NCBI GenBank assembly: GCA_016197185.1
Contig: JACPWH010000060.1
Location: 1 to 32,994 of the forward strand
Direction: 5' to 3'
Source of the DNA: Ignavibacteriota bacterium
GTDB lineage: Bacteria > Bacteroidota > Ignavibacteria > Kapaibacteriales > UBA961
DNA length: 32,994 bases
The notes beneath the pieces were generated by a model, which was given only the letters and a program-made list of their open reading frames with translations, was not told the DNA's origin and did no database searches. A program made the translations under genes and the position numbers. Of this stretch, positions 22,839 through 31,506 are shown piece by piece. Within the stretch, counting starts at the first letter, position 1. Each line of letters begins with the position of its first letter.

Positions 22839-24098
22839 TCACACCTGTATCGTAATTATCTCGTCAATATTGGTAGTATAACGCGGCGATAATTTCTCCT
22901 GTCTCATTTTCCATACTTTTTTGGGGTCTTGTGAAGCCAACTTCACGTTATTCTTACCTAACGAAGCGTTTATTTTATCTAATGCCTGCATAGCAGCGAC
23001 ATGCTTGGGATTGCTATTCTCAAACAGGTGCTGCTCTACTTCATCTTGTGGTGTAAAATCCACTACTACTACTCCTGCTTTCTTGTATTTATATCCTTCT
23101 TTGAATATTTTTTTTAATCCTGCCTCAGCGAATTGAGCAAGCTCTATACTTGAATTAGTAGCAAAAGGGAGTTTTACAACGATGCTATTGTTGTATTGCT
23201 CATGGTCTGCCCTGTGAAAGTTGGTACGGATGAATATCATCATTGCATTGCAACAGGATTTTTGCCTGCGGAGCTTTTCCGCGCATGATGCTGCAAAGGT
23301 TATTACCCGCTCTTTTACCTGGTCGAATTCAGTATAATTCTTTTCGAATGTACGGGTAGTGGCAATACTTTTCTTGGCGGTTTCACGTATCAAACGGAAA
23401 GACTCAACACCAAGTAACTCTTGTTTTAGATGTACACTCACAATAGACAGTTTCTTCTGTAGCCATTCATCGTCAAGCTGTGTAAAATCGTATGCAGTTT
23501 GAATATTAATAGCTTGCAAACGTTTCGAAAGTCGCCGTCCGATCCCCCATACGCCATCTACTTTCAACCATTTCAATGCTTTGATACGTTGCTCTTCAGT
23601 ATCAATCGTATAGACACTTTTGGTACGGGCTGCAAATTTCTTAGCAATATAATTGGCTGCTTTAGCCAATGTTTTGGTTCTGGCAATACCGATACTGATG
23701 GGAATACCCGTCCATTTTGTCACTTTTTGTTGCATTTCTTCGCACAGTGCTTGCAAGTCTGCTTGTTTATATCCTTCAAAATTTAGAAATGCCTCATCTA
23801 TACTGTACATCTCGAAATCGTCGGTGTATTCGGCAAGCAGGTTCATTACTCTTTGGCTCATATCACCATAGAGAGTAAAATTGGCAGAAAAGACATGCAC
23901 TTTATGCTGTTCAAAAAGTTCGGCATACTTAAAAGCAGGGGCAGCCATCGGAATACCAAGCTCTTTAGCCTCATTGCTCCTTGCAACTACACAACCGTCG
24001 TTATTCGACAAAACCACAACAGGTTTGCCGTTTAAATCAGGGCGAAACACCCGTTCGCACGAAGCATAAAAATTATTACAATCTACTAATGCGTACAT
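22839..24098 (-). CDS. umuC: UmuC-type Y-family DNA polymerase (DNA polymerase V catalytic subunit)
   Basis: The 419-residue translesion polymerase acts after DNA damage. It starts ALVDCNNFYASCERVF with the first metal-binding Asp (D5/D6 region), has VLSNNDGCVVARS, and the catalytic pair MYSIDEAF. Helix-hairpin-helix sequence (VWGIGRRLSKRLQAI) and the little-finger region with FEKNYTEFDQVKER follow. I start at ATG 24098, which overlaps the umuD stop (TGATG), rather than at the upstream in-frame codon at 24134 inside umuD. Length matches E. coli UmuC (422). Confidence 0.95.
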   Translation of the reverse strand: MYALVDCNNFYASCERVFRPDLNGKPVVVLSNNDGCVVARSNEAKELGIPMAAPAFKYAELFEQHKVHVFSANFTLYGDMSQRVMNLLAEYTDDFEMYSIDEAFLNFEGYKQADLQALCEEMQQKVTKWTGIPISIGIARTKTLAKAANYIAKKFAARTKSVYTIDTEEQRIKALKWLKVDGVWGIGRRLSKRLQAINIQTAYDFTQLDDEWLQKKLSIVSVHLKQELLGVESFRLIRETAKKSIATTRTFEKNYTEFDQVKERVITFAASCAEKLRRQKSCCNAMMIFIRTNFHRADHEQYNNSIVVKLPFATNSSIELAQFAEAGLKKIFKEGYKYKKAGVVVVDFTPQDEVEQHLFENSNPKHVAAMQALDKINASLGKNNVKLASQDPKKVWKMRQEKLSPRYTTNIDEIITIQV

Positions 24099-24547
24099 CA
24101 GAAGGATTTGATAACGTGAGTAACAATTCCCCAAATCAAAAAGTCATTTTCGGGAGTGATTTGGATAGGTTGATAGTTTTCATTGGCAGGCATCAGCCAG
24201 CAAACATTTTTCAGGAGCATTATCTTTTTTATGGTAAATTCACCGTCCAAATAGCATACGGCAATTTTTCCGTCGAGAGCCTCTATGCTTTTATCAATCA
24301 CAAGCATATCCCCATCTTCGATACCTTCATCCTTCATCGACTGTCCCTTTACCCGACCATAAAAAGTGGATGCAGGGTGTTTGACAAGCTCTTTGTTCAG
24401 ATCGATGCTTACAATTGTAAAATCCAATGCAGGCGATGGAAATCCTGCACTTATACCTTCTGAAACGAGCGGTAATTCAAGTTCCGTTTCCATATCGGCA
24501 GAGTAGATATCCAATACCGGGGAAGAGTGTAATTTTAATGCGGACAT
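24098..24547 (-). CDS. umuD: UmuD-type S24 self-cleaving peptidase
   Basis: The 149-residue protein is the partner of UmuC. On RecA activation it cuts itself at Ala34-Gly35 (GISAGFPSPA). The catalytic Ser70 is in GRVKGQSMKDEGIEDGD, and Lys107 in GEFTIKK. The Gly35-Ser70 spacing matches that of E. coli UmuD, so the protein should be active. It is the first gene of the umuDC operon and overlaps umuC by the TGATG junction. Confidence 0.94.
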   Translation of the reverse strand: MSALKLHSSPVLDIYSADMETELELPLVSEGISAGFPSPALDFTIVSIDLNKELVKHPASTFYGRVKGQSMKDEGIEDGDMLVIDKSIEALDGKIAVCYLDGEFTIKKIMLLKNVCWLMPANENYQPIQITPENDFLIWGIVTHVIKSF

Positions 24548-24585
24548 AATGGTTATCCTTAGTTTTTCTGTGAAAGATTATGATG

Positions 24586-24620
24586 CAAACATACACATAA
24601 CTGACGACATTTCCACATGT
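24586..24620 (-). promoter_or_regulatory. probable umuDC promoter with a candidate operator
   Basis: On the minus strand TATGTTTG (plus coordinates 24586-24593) fits the -7 box TAnnTTTG, about 40 bp before the umuD start. The palindrome ACAT-N6-ATGT (24607-24620) covers the place where the -33 box should be, which is itself poor. A damage-inducible repressor site at this position is plausible but not established. Confidence 0.4.
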
Positions 24621-24657
24621 AAAGTACTAAATTACTATCAACAATCGTCCCTCACAT

Positions 24658-25548
24658 TCACCTCACCTCAATATCCACCCGCCTGTTTTCCCTACGCACT
24701 TCATCGGTAGGAGTAGTATCCTTCAAAGCATTCTCTCCCTTAGCAACCACCTTTATCTTCCCAACTTTTTTCTTTTCCAAAAATTCACGCACAGACGTAG
24801 CGCGAAGTTTGGATAAGTTCATATTATAACCGTCCGTGCCAATATCGTCGGCATATCCTGTAACGATAATTTCTTTCGCTTGTTTCAATGATGACATTGA
24901 TTTTTCAAGTAGTTCTTGATTTTCCACGGAAAGTGTACTTTCCTTCGATTCAAAATATATCTTCGGAAGGAAAGTTTTCTCTTTCGGAGTCTCCTTAATC
25001 AGTTTTTCCAAATTCACTTTTTGCGGACGCACCTCCGTAGGCAAACATACAAAATAGATACCTTCGAGTTCATTCACCGAATCGCTTGAAACAATACACG
25101 CAGTATCTTTTTGAGGAGTTCCCCATCCCCTACCGTCCCATTTGGTAATGGAAAAGCCCGGGTGCTTAATTCCATTCTCGTATTCCCCGCCTACCAATGC
25201 CGTTTTTCCATCGGGAGAGATGGAGAACAGAACATCACAATCGGAGGTGTTGAGTGGGGGTCCTACGTTTACGGGTGTATTCCAACTTCCGTCGGAATTG
25301 CGGTCGGAATACCAAATATCATCGCAGTCTTTGTTCATACCCATATTCAACGGATGGTATTTCCTGTCGAAATACAACCGTTTACCGTCGGGAGTGAGAA
25401 GTGGCTGAATAGTAGGACGGTATGAATTTATCACCCCTGGCAGCCGCACTTTGCAGTTAAAACTTGGAACGGAAACTATCTGTTTCTTCGGTTGTGCCGA
25501 GATGGATACTGTTATCAAGAATAGGAAAATGAAGGTATGTTTGAGCAT
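24658..25548 (-). CDS. OmpA-family protein with PD40/TolB-like beta-propeller part
   Basis: The 296-residue protein has a signal peptide (residues 1-18, ending ISA). A half-propeller follows with PD40-type motifs (LLTPDGKRLYFDRKY, FSISPDGKTALVGGEYENG). The C-terminal OmpA domain (about 195-296) has FESKESTLSVENQELLEKS, VTGYADDIGTDGYNMNLSKLR and RRENRRVDIEV. The Asp and Arg that bind peptidoglycan diaminopimelate are recognisable in these segments. Bacteroidota proteins of this layout link the outer envelope to the cell wall. TATTTTTG on the minus strand (25618-25625) could be its -7 box, but no good -33 box was seen. Confidence 0.82.
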   Translation of the reverse strand: MLKHTFIFLFLITVSISAQPKKQIVSVPSFNCKVRLPGVINSYRPTIQPLLTPDGKRLYFDRKYHPLNMGMNKDCDDIWYSDRNSDGSWNTPVNVGPPLNTSDCDVLFSISPDGKTALVGGEYENGIKHPGFSITKWDGRGWGTPQKDTACIVSSDSVNELEGIYFVCLPTEVRPQKVNLEKLIKETPKEKTFLPKIYFESKESTLSVENQELLEKSMSSLKQAKEIIVTGYADDIGTDGYNMNLSKLRATSVREFLEKKKVGKIKVVAKGENALKDTTPTDEVRRENRRVDIEVR

Positions 25549-26030
25549 TAGAAATAAGTTTATACGTTTAAGACTTTGTTTTCATTAGATACAGGAAAAA
25601 TTATTCCCGATTATCTACAAAAATACGAAGTATAAGGGGAAGTTCTCGTTGAATTTCGATGCCTTAGCTTTTATTAACAGTTAAAGGGTGATAAGGTTTT
25701 ACGAAGTTTAAATTCAACTACACACTATATCGAAAAGCAGTATTATCAATAGTATAGAAGTTCCACAAAATATCAGGATATTATAGATTGACAATGCTAT
25801 TATATTATTAGCTTCGCGGTGAGTTTTTAAGCTGTTTAAAGTGAAGATTTACCGGCTAACACTTTGGTTGTTTAATGAATTTAATTAGTTTTGCACACGA
25901 TTGACACTAATTAAAGAAATTACAAAAATCTTTGACATTAACCGATTTCACTGCTCAATAGTTCCATAAAGATAATCAACTGCTTTTTTCACATGTAATC
26001 TTGTTTTTCACATTCAACTTAGGGTTAATT
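25549..26030. other. intergenic region holding the upstream copy of a duplicated promoter
   Basis: No gene is present. The right part (25863 onward) is a diverged copy of the promoter and leader of the outer-membrane protein gene at 26600. The rest is AT-rich DNA with no repeat or RNA gene that I recognise. Confidence 0.55.
25863..25893 (+). promoter_or_regulatory. duplicated promoter, upstream copy
   Basis: TTTG (25863-25866), a 19-bp spacer, then TAGTTTTG (25886-25893). The same boxes and spacer length occur at 26432-26462, and both copies are followed by GATTGACAC about 5-7 bp downstream of the -7 box. This copy now leads only to a truncated start codon region at 26031. Confidence 0.75.
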
Positions 26031-26126
26031 ATGAAACGTTTACTTTGTTTGGCGGGTTTGGTACACTATCGAGATTCCATTTTTGTATATATAGATTCTT
26101 TACTTTTTGTTCTAATAGGGTTGTAA
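26031..26126 (+). pseudogene. stump of a paralogue of the gene at 26600
   Basis: ATGAAACGTTTACTTTGTTT at 26031 matches the start of the gene at 26600 (ATGAAACGATTGCTTTGTTT), including part of the upstream leader, and encodes MKRLLCLAGL. After about ten codons the similarity stops and the frame ends at 26126. The remainder runs antisense through the stump at 26066-26287. Confidence 0.6.
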
Positions 26127-26287
26127 CTGTGTACTAAGTATTTCCCATCGGGAGTGGCAATTATCTGTGACAATTGTCCGGTTGTATCAACCGTTTCCTT
26201 GTACACGCCCATATCTTTCCAACCATTTTGCGCACTAAGAGAATTCAAGGTGATTAGCATGATAACTAACACAAAAAGATATTTCAT
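26066..26287 (-). pseudogene. truncated exported protein (first 73 residues)
   Basis: It has a clean signal peptide (MKYLFVLVIMLITLNSLSAQ), followed by a propeller-like strand pair, GQLSQIIATPDGKYLVHSYN, and then stops after 73 residues. Propeller proteins are several times longer, so only the 5' end seems left. It runs head-on into the plus-strand stump at 26031, so both genes appear to have lost their 3' parts at a junction near 26060. It could still be a small secreted protein, but I think that less likely. Confidence 0.5.
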
Positions 26288-26431
26288 TGATATTATCCAA
26301 AGGTAAACAAGAATTTCCTACTTATTATACTGAAAGCAATCAGATTTGTTCCAATTTCGCAGGCAAAAATATTCTGAATATGAAATTAGAACTCTACAAA
26401 TCTTTCCAGTTTTGAAATTCACCAATTTATA

Positions 26432-26462
26432 TTTGCTTGCTTTGAGGATTTACGTAGTTTTG
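26432..26462 (+). promoter_or_regulatory. promoter of the outer-membrane protein gene at 26600
   Basis: TTTG (26432-26435), a 19-bp spacer, and TAGTTTTG (26455-26462) match the Bacteroidota consensus. The expected start of transcription near 26469 gives a leader of about 130 nt before the ATG. Confidence 0.8.
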
Positions 26463-26599
26463 CAGGCAGATTGACACCTAAGAAGAATTACGGTATACAT
26501 TTTCATTAATTCCTTCAATTACTCACAGCAGAACCATATAGACACTACACTACTTTTTCTCGCTTACTTTCATTTTTTTCATTCTTCATAAGGATTGTT

Positions 26600-27460
26600 A
26601 TGAAACGATTGCTTTGTTTCAGTATAAAAGCTTGCAAATCAACAGGTGTGCGAATAGCTCTTTTTGCATTTGTGCTTCTTCTTTTATGGAACGTCCATGC
26701 ACTCTCCCAAACACTACAGAAACCGATAGAAGGTGATTCGTTGAGTTTTACAGGTTTTGTTACATTGGGATATGGGTTCGGGTCGTTAGATGTCGAGCAA
26801 TTAAATCAGGTGCTCAAGAAATCCAACCTCAGTGAAATTAAATCTTCTGTGTCGTTCTATAATCTCAATGCCAAGCTACCTATAGGTAAGAATTTCTTGT
26901 TAGGTTCAGACATAAAGTCATTCTCAGAGAATTCATCCTTAACAAGAGACACAAGCGGCAGCTTTGTGACCAAAATACAATCGCTTGAAGCCGGGATAAA
27001 TCTTGGCTATTTACTTGTACAAAACAGCTCTGTTATTGTTGCCCCTTCCGTCGGCTTTGCAGCGGGGTTTAATCTTACTGATATTTATATTACCGGTGTA
27101 TATTTAGCATTTCCTCGCTCTTCTGTAAAAGATGAACTCTTGAATGGTTTTCACCCGGAAATTACTAAGATGGTGTCGTATATCAATCTTTCAATTGAAT
27201 TGGAAGCGTATTTTAAACTATTTGGTTTCGGGGTTAAAGAAACACCTGTTCAGGAATTGCCTAACAAACCTGTTAGTATTCAAAACAGGGGCGAGCTATG
27301 GCTGGGAGGGTTTGTATCGTATAATCCACTGCTTACTTCTAATTTTGTTACCGGTACTTCAGATTTTTTCTCCAGTGCAAGTCTCGGTTACAAACCTTCA
27401 ACTTTAAACTATGGTGTACGTCTGATGTTTACCACTTCTTTGAGATTAATAGTTCCATAA
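26600..27460 (+). CDS. probable outer-membrane beta-barrel protein
   Basis: The 286-residue product has a long signal peptide with a basic N-region (MKRLLCFSIKACKSTGVRIA, cleaved near residue 38 after ALSQ). Amphipathic strands typical of a small barrel follow: FTGFVTLGYGFGSLDV, LEAGINLGYLLV, SVIVAPSVGFAAGF, ELWLGGFVSYN and the last strand LNYGVRLMFTTSLRLIVP. I do not recognise a family. It has its own promoter and the terminator at 27489-27520, so it is a single-gene unit. A truncated paralogue start lies upstream at 26031. Confidence 0.65.
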   Translation: MKRLLCFSIKACKSTGVRIALFAFVLLLLWNVHALSQTLQKPIEGDSLSFTGFVTLGYGFGSLDVEQLNQVLKKSNLSEIKSSVSFYNLNAKLPIGKNFLLGSDIKSFSENSSLTRDTSGSFVTKIQSLEAGINLGYLLVQNSSVIVAPSVGFAAGFNLTDIYITGVYLAFPRSSVKDELLNGFHPEITKMVSYINLSIELEAYFKLFGFGVKETPVQELPNKPVSIQNRGELWLGGFVSYNPLLTSNFVTGTSDFFSSASLGYKPSTLNYGVRLMFTTSLRLIVP

Positions 27461-27488
27461 ATAGAAAATTGGCAATTTCATTTTAACG

Positions 27489-27520
27489 AAAGGCGAACGC
27501 ATATACAGTTCGCCTTTTTT
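27489..27520 (+). terminator. intrinsic terminator after the outer-membrane protein gene
   Basis: AAAGGCGAAC (27489-27498) pairs perfectly with GTTCGCCTTT (27508-27517) around GCATATACA, followed by T to 27520. It lies 27 bp before the icd promoter. Confidence 0.92.
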
Positions 27521-27546
27521 ATTGCATCAAATCCACCGTTTGTTCC

Positions 27547-27577
27547 TTGCCTATTTCGTGAAAATTAAGTAATTTTG
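27547..27577 (+). promoter_or_regulatory. Bacteroidota-type promoter of icd
   Basis: TTG (27547-27549), a 20-bp spacer, and TAATTTTG (27570-27577) match the consensus. Transcription should begin near 27584, after the GTG at 27575 that opens the longest frame, which excludes that codon and supports ATG 27632 as the start. Confidence 0.85.
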
Positions 27578-27631
27578 TGCCTTCTCAAATTTAATCCTCT
27601 CGTTTTTCCTACATTCCCTGAAAGCATAGCT

Positions 27632-28900
27632 ATGTCTTATCTACGATTAACTCCTCCGTCCAATGGTGAAAAAATCTCTGTCAATGCTGACGGCAGTCTT
27701 TCTGTTCCCAACAATCCCATTATCCCTTTCATCGAAGGTGATGGAACGGGTGCTGATATTTGGGCAGCTTCGGTTCGTGTGTTTGATGCCGCTGTCGAAA
27801 AAGCATATAACGGAACTCGCAAAATTGAATGGTTCGAGGTGTACGCAGGTGAAAAATCGAATGAAGTCTATGGTGAAAACACATGGCTTCCCGATGACAC
27901 GCTTACTGCAATCAAGGAATTTATCGTAGGTATCAAAGGACCTCTCACCACTCCCGTAGGTGGCGGTATCCGATCAATAAACGTGGCTCTTCGCCAATTG
28001 ATGGACTTGTATGTATGCCTTCGCCCCGTGAGATGGTTCGACGGCGTTCCTTCACCTGTGAAACGTCCCGACCTTGTTGACATGGTGATTTTCCGTGAGA
28101 ATACAGAGGATATTTATGCGGGAATCGAATTCCAAGCAGGAACACCGGAAGCTGTCCAAATGCTAGAATTCTTGCAAGCGAACTTCCCTACTATGGCTAA
28201 GAAAATTCGTTTTGGTGCTGATACTCCAAAAGAAGTCGGTATCGGTATTAAGCCGGTCTCCGCATCCGGTACAAAGCGTTTGGTTCGTGCTGCACTCCGC
28301 TATGCACTCTCTCAAGGACGCAAGAATCTTACAATCGTTCACAAAGGTAATATCATGAAATTCACCGAAGGTGCATTTCGTGACTGGGCTTATGAACTTG
28401 TACGTGAAGAATTCAGCGATGTAGCGGTCGGATGGGATGATTGCGGTGGTAATCCCGGAAATAAATTACTCGTGAAAGATGTGATTGCCGATGCGTTCTT
28501 ACAGCAAATTCTAACACGTCCTGCTGAGTATGATGTGATTGCTTGTATGAACTTGAACGGTGATTACATTTCGGATGCTCTCGCTGCACAAGTTGGCGGT
28601 ATCGGAATTGCACCGGGTGCAAATATCAACTATGACAATGGTTATGCGATTTTTGAAGCAACACACGGTACTGCTCCTAAATATGCAGGTTTGGACAAAG
28701 TGAATCCGGGTTCAGTAATCCTTTCGGGTGAAATGATGTTCCGCTATATGGGTTGGAACGAAGCTGCCGATTTGATTATCAAAGGAATCAACGGTGCAAT
28801 TGCCGCCAAAACTGTAACCTACGACTTTGCACGTCTTATGGAAGGTGCTACAGAAGTAAAATGCTCTGAATTTGGAGATGCGGTGATTGGGAAGATGTAA
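27632..28900 (+). CDS. icd: NADP-dependent isocitrate dehydrogenase
   Basis: This TCA-cycle enzyme oxidises isocitrate to 2-oxoglutarate and yields NADPH. The 422-residue product closely resembles the E. coli dimeric enzyme. Isocitrate-binding residues are S115, N117 and R121 in [14 protein letters not shown]131, and R155 in [15 protein letters not shown]. The catalytic Tyr is Y162, and the Lys is in [25 protein letters not shown] with the late Tyr and Arg in VTYDFARLM indicate NADP rather than NAD specificity. The start at 27632 is set by the promoter position. The toxin-antitoxin pair begins 29 bp downstream without a visible terminator. Confidence 0.95.
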   Translation: MSYLRLTPPSNGEKISVNADGSLSVPNNPIIPFIEGDGTGADIWAASVRVFDAAVEKAYNGTRKIEWFEVYAGEKSNEVYGENTWLPDDTLTAIKEFIVGIKGPLTTPVGGGIRSINVALRQLMDLYVCLRPVRWFDGVPSPVKRPDLVDMVIFRENTEDIYAGIEFQAGTPEAVQMLEFLQANFPTMAKKIRFGADTPKEVGIGIKPVSASGTKRLVRAALRYALSQGRKNLTIVHKGNIMKFTEGAFRDWAYELVREEFSDVAVGWDDCGGNPGNKLLVKDVIADAFLQQILTRPAEYDVIACMNLNGDYISDALAAQVGGIGIAPGANINYDNGYAIFEATHGTAPKYAGLDKVNPGSVILSGEMMFRYMGWNEAADLIIKGINGAIAAKTVTYDFARLMEGATEVKCSEFGDAVIGKM

Positions 28901-28929
28901 GGTCTTAACTCTTTCTAAAGGAGAATATA

Positions 28930-29133
28930 ATGGCAAAAGATGAACTTTCCGACAAAATAAATCATTTGTCGGATGAACATAAGAATATGGTTGAAAAATT
29001 TGTAGAAACTCTCAGCAAGCAGGAAGAAGAACTGTTACACGAAAAGCAAGATTTGTTTTCTATAATGAAGCTTTCTGAAAAGAGTTTTAGCGAATGGGAC
29101 AATGAGGAGGATTCTATATATAATTCAATGTAA
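28930..29133 (+). CDS. antitoxin of a MazF-type toxin-antitoxin pair
   Basis: The 67-residue acidic protein has a helical, Lys/Glu-rich body (DEHKNMVEKFVETLSKQEEE) and a C-terminal tail (SFSEWDNEEDSIYNSM) of the sort that threads into MazF-like toxins. AAAGGAG at good spacing before the ATG is one of the best ribosome-binding sites in the window. Its end overlaps the toxin start by 32 bp. No DNA-binding domain is obvious, so autoregulation is uncertain; it may be read through from icd. Confidence 0.75.
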   Translation: MAKDELSDKINHLSDEHKNMVEKFVETLSKQEEELLHEKQDLFSIMKLSEKSFSEWDNEEDSIYNSM

Positions 29134-29458
29134 TAGAGGTGATATTATATTTGTTCCATATCTGTTTACAGATTTGTCCAACTATAAAAAAAGACCTGTC
29201 GTTGTTATTTCTCCCAATTATTACAATGTAGGGAATGATGTAATAGTTGGTTTTATTACCAGCAATATCAGAGCAAAAGTTCAATTTGGTGACTACCATT
29301 TGCAAGATTGGTCTGATGCAGGTCTGCCTAAACCGTCAATGTTTAGAATGAAATTTGCAACAATTGACCGTTCAATCATCATAAAAAAGTTAGGTGTTAT
29401 GTCCAACTATGATTTGAAGCAAATAGAAACCAAAATTATTGATTTCATAAAAAGTTAA
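29102..29458 (+). CDS. MazF/PemK-family endoribonuclease toxin
   Basis: The 118-residue protein has the family start RGDIIFVPYLFTDLSNYKKR followed by PVVVIS. It continues with the strand NDVIVGFITSNI and the C-terminal IIKKLGVMSNYDLKQIETKI. These RNases cut single-stranded RNA at short motifs and slow growth unless the antitoxin binds them. The Arg-Gly-Asp and the later Ser/Thr of the active site appear intact. The only in-frame ATG (29102) lies inside the antitoxin gene, so translation is probably coupled. Confidence 0.85.
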   Translation: MRRILYIIQCNRGDIIFVPYLFTDLSNYKKRPVVVISPNYYNVGNDVIVGFITSNIRAKVQFGDYHLQDWSDAGLPKPSMFRMKFATIDRSIIIKKLGVMSNYDLKQIETKIIDFIKS

Positions 29459-29498
29459 ATCTAATTTTATTCTTTGTCAAGTCTGATACTTCAACTGA

Positions 29499-29559
29499 CA
29501 TTTTTTCATACAACAACATTTTTTCATACAACAATGTTAAGGGCGTATTCAATACGCCC
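29499..29559. repeat. 18-bp tandem duplication and a perfect 19-bp palindrome
   Basis: CATTTTTTCATACAACAA occurs twice without change (29499-29516 and 29517-29534). Just after it, GGGCGTATTCAATACGCCC (29541-29559) is a perfect palindrome that could act as a terminator stem or a dispersed repeat. The remainder of the gap before pyrG holds nothing I can name. Confidence 0.8.
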
Positions 29560-29672
29560 CTACGTTTAATTGTGTTTGTTCAAATCCATACAGTGCAAAT
29601 TCTTACATAAGCATAGCTGAATATATTATCATTAAAATAAAATATCTCTCAGAAATTAAAGTTCAATCTAAA

Positions 29673-31289
29673 GTGACACATAAAACAAAATATATCTTTA
29701 TAACAGGCGGTGTACTTTCTTCCTTAGGCAAAGGTATCGCATCCGCTTCTCTCGGCTTACTCCTCAAACGTCGCGGTCTCTCGGTAACAGTCATGAAATT
29801 CGATCCGTATATCAATATCGATCCCGGGACGATGAGTCCGCATCAACACGGCGAAGTGTATGTAACAGACGATGGTGCCGAAACAGATTTGGACTTGGGT
29901 CACTATGAACGTTTCCTTGATATTTCAAATACTCGCAATAATAGTGCATCTGCCGGTCAGGTGTATTTCGAGGTAATCCAGCGCGAACGGCGCGGTCATT
30001 ATCTTGGCAAAACCGTTCAAGTGATTCCGCATATCACTGATGAAATCAAACGTCGCATGACGACTTTTGACAAGCAAGTTGACGTAGTTCTTATTGAAAT
30101 CGGCGGTACGGTCGGAGATATTGAGTCACTCCCCTTTCTTGAAGCTGTTCGCCAGATTTGCCTTGAGCGAGGCAATCGCAATACTTTAAATATTCATCTT
30201 ACATACGTTCCATATATCAAATCGGCAGGCGAACTCAAAACCAAACCTACTCAGCACTCTGTGAAAGTATTGATGGAAGTCGGTATTCGCCCTGATATTC
30301 TTCTCTGCCGAACTGAACATAAATTAAGCAAGGATGTCCGTTCTAAAATCGGACTTTTCTGTAATGTGGAGGAAGACTCTGTTATCGAAGCATTGGATGC
30401 AGAAACAATTTATGAAGTTCCATTGTCATTTGCCAAACGTAGTTTGGATGATATTGTCCTCCGTAAATTACATATCAAGACTCCCGAACTTGAACTGGAA
30501 ACATGGACAAAATTCGTGAACAGAATCAAGAACCCCAAGCATGAAGTGACCATCGGTTTGGTAGGTAAATACACACAGGTTCAGGATTCGTATAAAAGCA
30601 TTTCGGAAGCGTTTATTCACGCAGGTGCAATCAACAATACGAAAGTTCATGTCCGTTGGCTTGATTCTGAACATATCACAGCCGAAAATGTAGCTGAACA
30701 ACTAAATGGTTTGGACGGTGTATTGGTAGCTCCCGGGTTTGGCTCCCGTGGAATCGAAGGTAAACTCCATGCACTCAAACTAATCAGGGAAAATGGGATT
30801 CCATTCTTCGGGATTTGCTTGGGGATGCAATGTGCCGTCATAGAGTTTGCACGTAATGTGTGTGGATTGCCGGATGCTAATTCAAGGGAATTCAAGAAAA
30901 CGAAAAACAATGTAATTGACCTCATGCCCGACCAACGGAATATTACAGACAAGGGCGGCACTATGAGATTGGGAGCATATCCGTGCGTTCTTAAAAAAGG
31001 TAGTCATGCAGCTATTGCCTACGGTTCTGAATTCATTAGCGAACGTCATCGTCACCGTTATGAAGTCAACAACTCTTATAGAAGGACACTTGAAGAACAT
31101 GGAATGATTCTGAGCGGACTTTCACCTGATACTACTCTTGTGGAAATTATTGAGTTGCCTAATCATCCGTGGTTTGTGGGTGTACAATTCCACCCTGAAT
31201 TGAAATCACGTGCAGTTAGTGGTCATCCGCTCTTTATAGCATTTATCAAAGCCGCTCTTGCACGGAAGACAGTCTCGAAGGATGAGTAA
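29673..31289 (+). CDS. pyrG: CTP synthase
   Basis: The enzyme aminates UTP to CTP using glutamine and ATP. The 538-residue product has the N-terminal synthase domain (about 1-270) with [17 protein letters not shown] (12-28), [20 protein letters not shown], and [17 protein letters not shown]. The C-terminal class I glutaminase domain has nucleophile Cys382 in [10 protein letters not shown] and the His/Glu of [10 protein letters not shown]. The start is GTG at 29673, directly before the conserved beginning; no ATG in frame fits. Length is normal. No terminator is obvious after it. Confidence 0.97.
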   Translation: MTHKTKYIFITGGVLSSLGKGIASASLGLLLKRRGLSVTVMKFDPYINIDPGTMSPHQHGEVYVTDDGAETDLDLGHYERFLDISNTRNNSASAGQVYFEVIQRERRGHYLGKTVQVIPHITDEIKRRMTTFDKQVDVVLIEIGGTVGDIESLPFLEAVRQICLERGNRNTLNIHLTYVPYIKSAGELKTKPTQHSVKVLMEVGIRPDILLCRTEHKLSKDVRSKIGLFCNVEEDSVIEALDAETIYEVPLSFAKRSLDDIVLRKLHIKTPELELETWTKFVNRIKNPKHEVTIGLVGKYTQVQDSYKSISEAFIHAGAINNTKVHVRWLDSEHITAENVAEQLNGLDGVLVAPGFGSRGIEGKLHALKLIRENGIPFFGICLGMQCAVIEFARNVCGLPDANSREFKKTKNNVIDLMPDQRNITDKGGTMRLGAYPCVLKKGSHAAIAYGSEFISERHRHRYEVNNSYRRTLEEHGMILSGLSPDTTLVEIIELPNHPWFVGVQFHPELKSRAVSGHPLFIAFIKAALARKTVSKDE

Positions 31290-31344
31290 TGTATTGTAAT
31301 ATATCATGAAACAAGGCACATTAAATGAAAAAATTAGTTCAGAC

Positions 31345-31416
31345 AGGCTGTAACAACCGGACTGACCTAAAAAGCATTACGTCACATTGAGCGGAGTCGA
31401 AATGTACAACTACTTG
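31345..31416. repeat. dispersed repeat pair after pyrG
   Basis: 31376-31416 (TTACGTCACATTGAGCGGAG, then TCGAAATGTACAACTACTTG) matches the minus strand of 21769-21812. The adjoining 31345-31375 read on the minus strand (AGGTCAGTCCGGTTGTTACA) resembles 14448-14475 (AGGTCAGGTAGGTTATTACA). So both parts recur elsewhere in the window. Confidence 0.75.
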
Positions 31417-31506
31417 CCAATTTCTTACTTTTTTGTACTGTAATATAGTTTCAAATTAGGATTGTGATTTTTTAACAACCCATATTTCTACAAATAAGTA
31501 CGTAGA

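Noticed and set aside
23981-24463. 160-codon plus-strand frame opposite umuD and umuC
   Set aside because: It lies antisense to two well-recognised genes with intact catalytic motifs.
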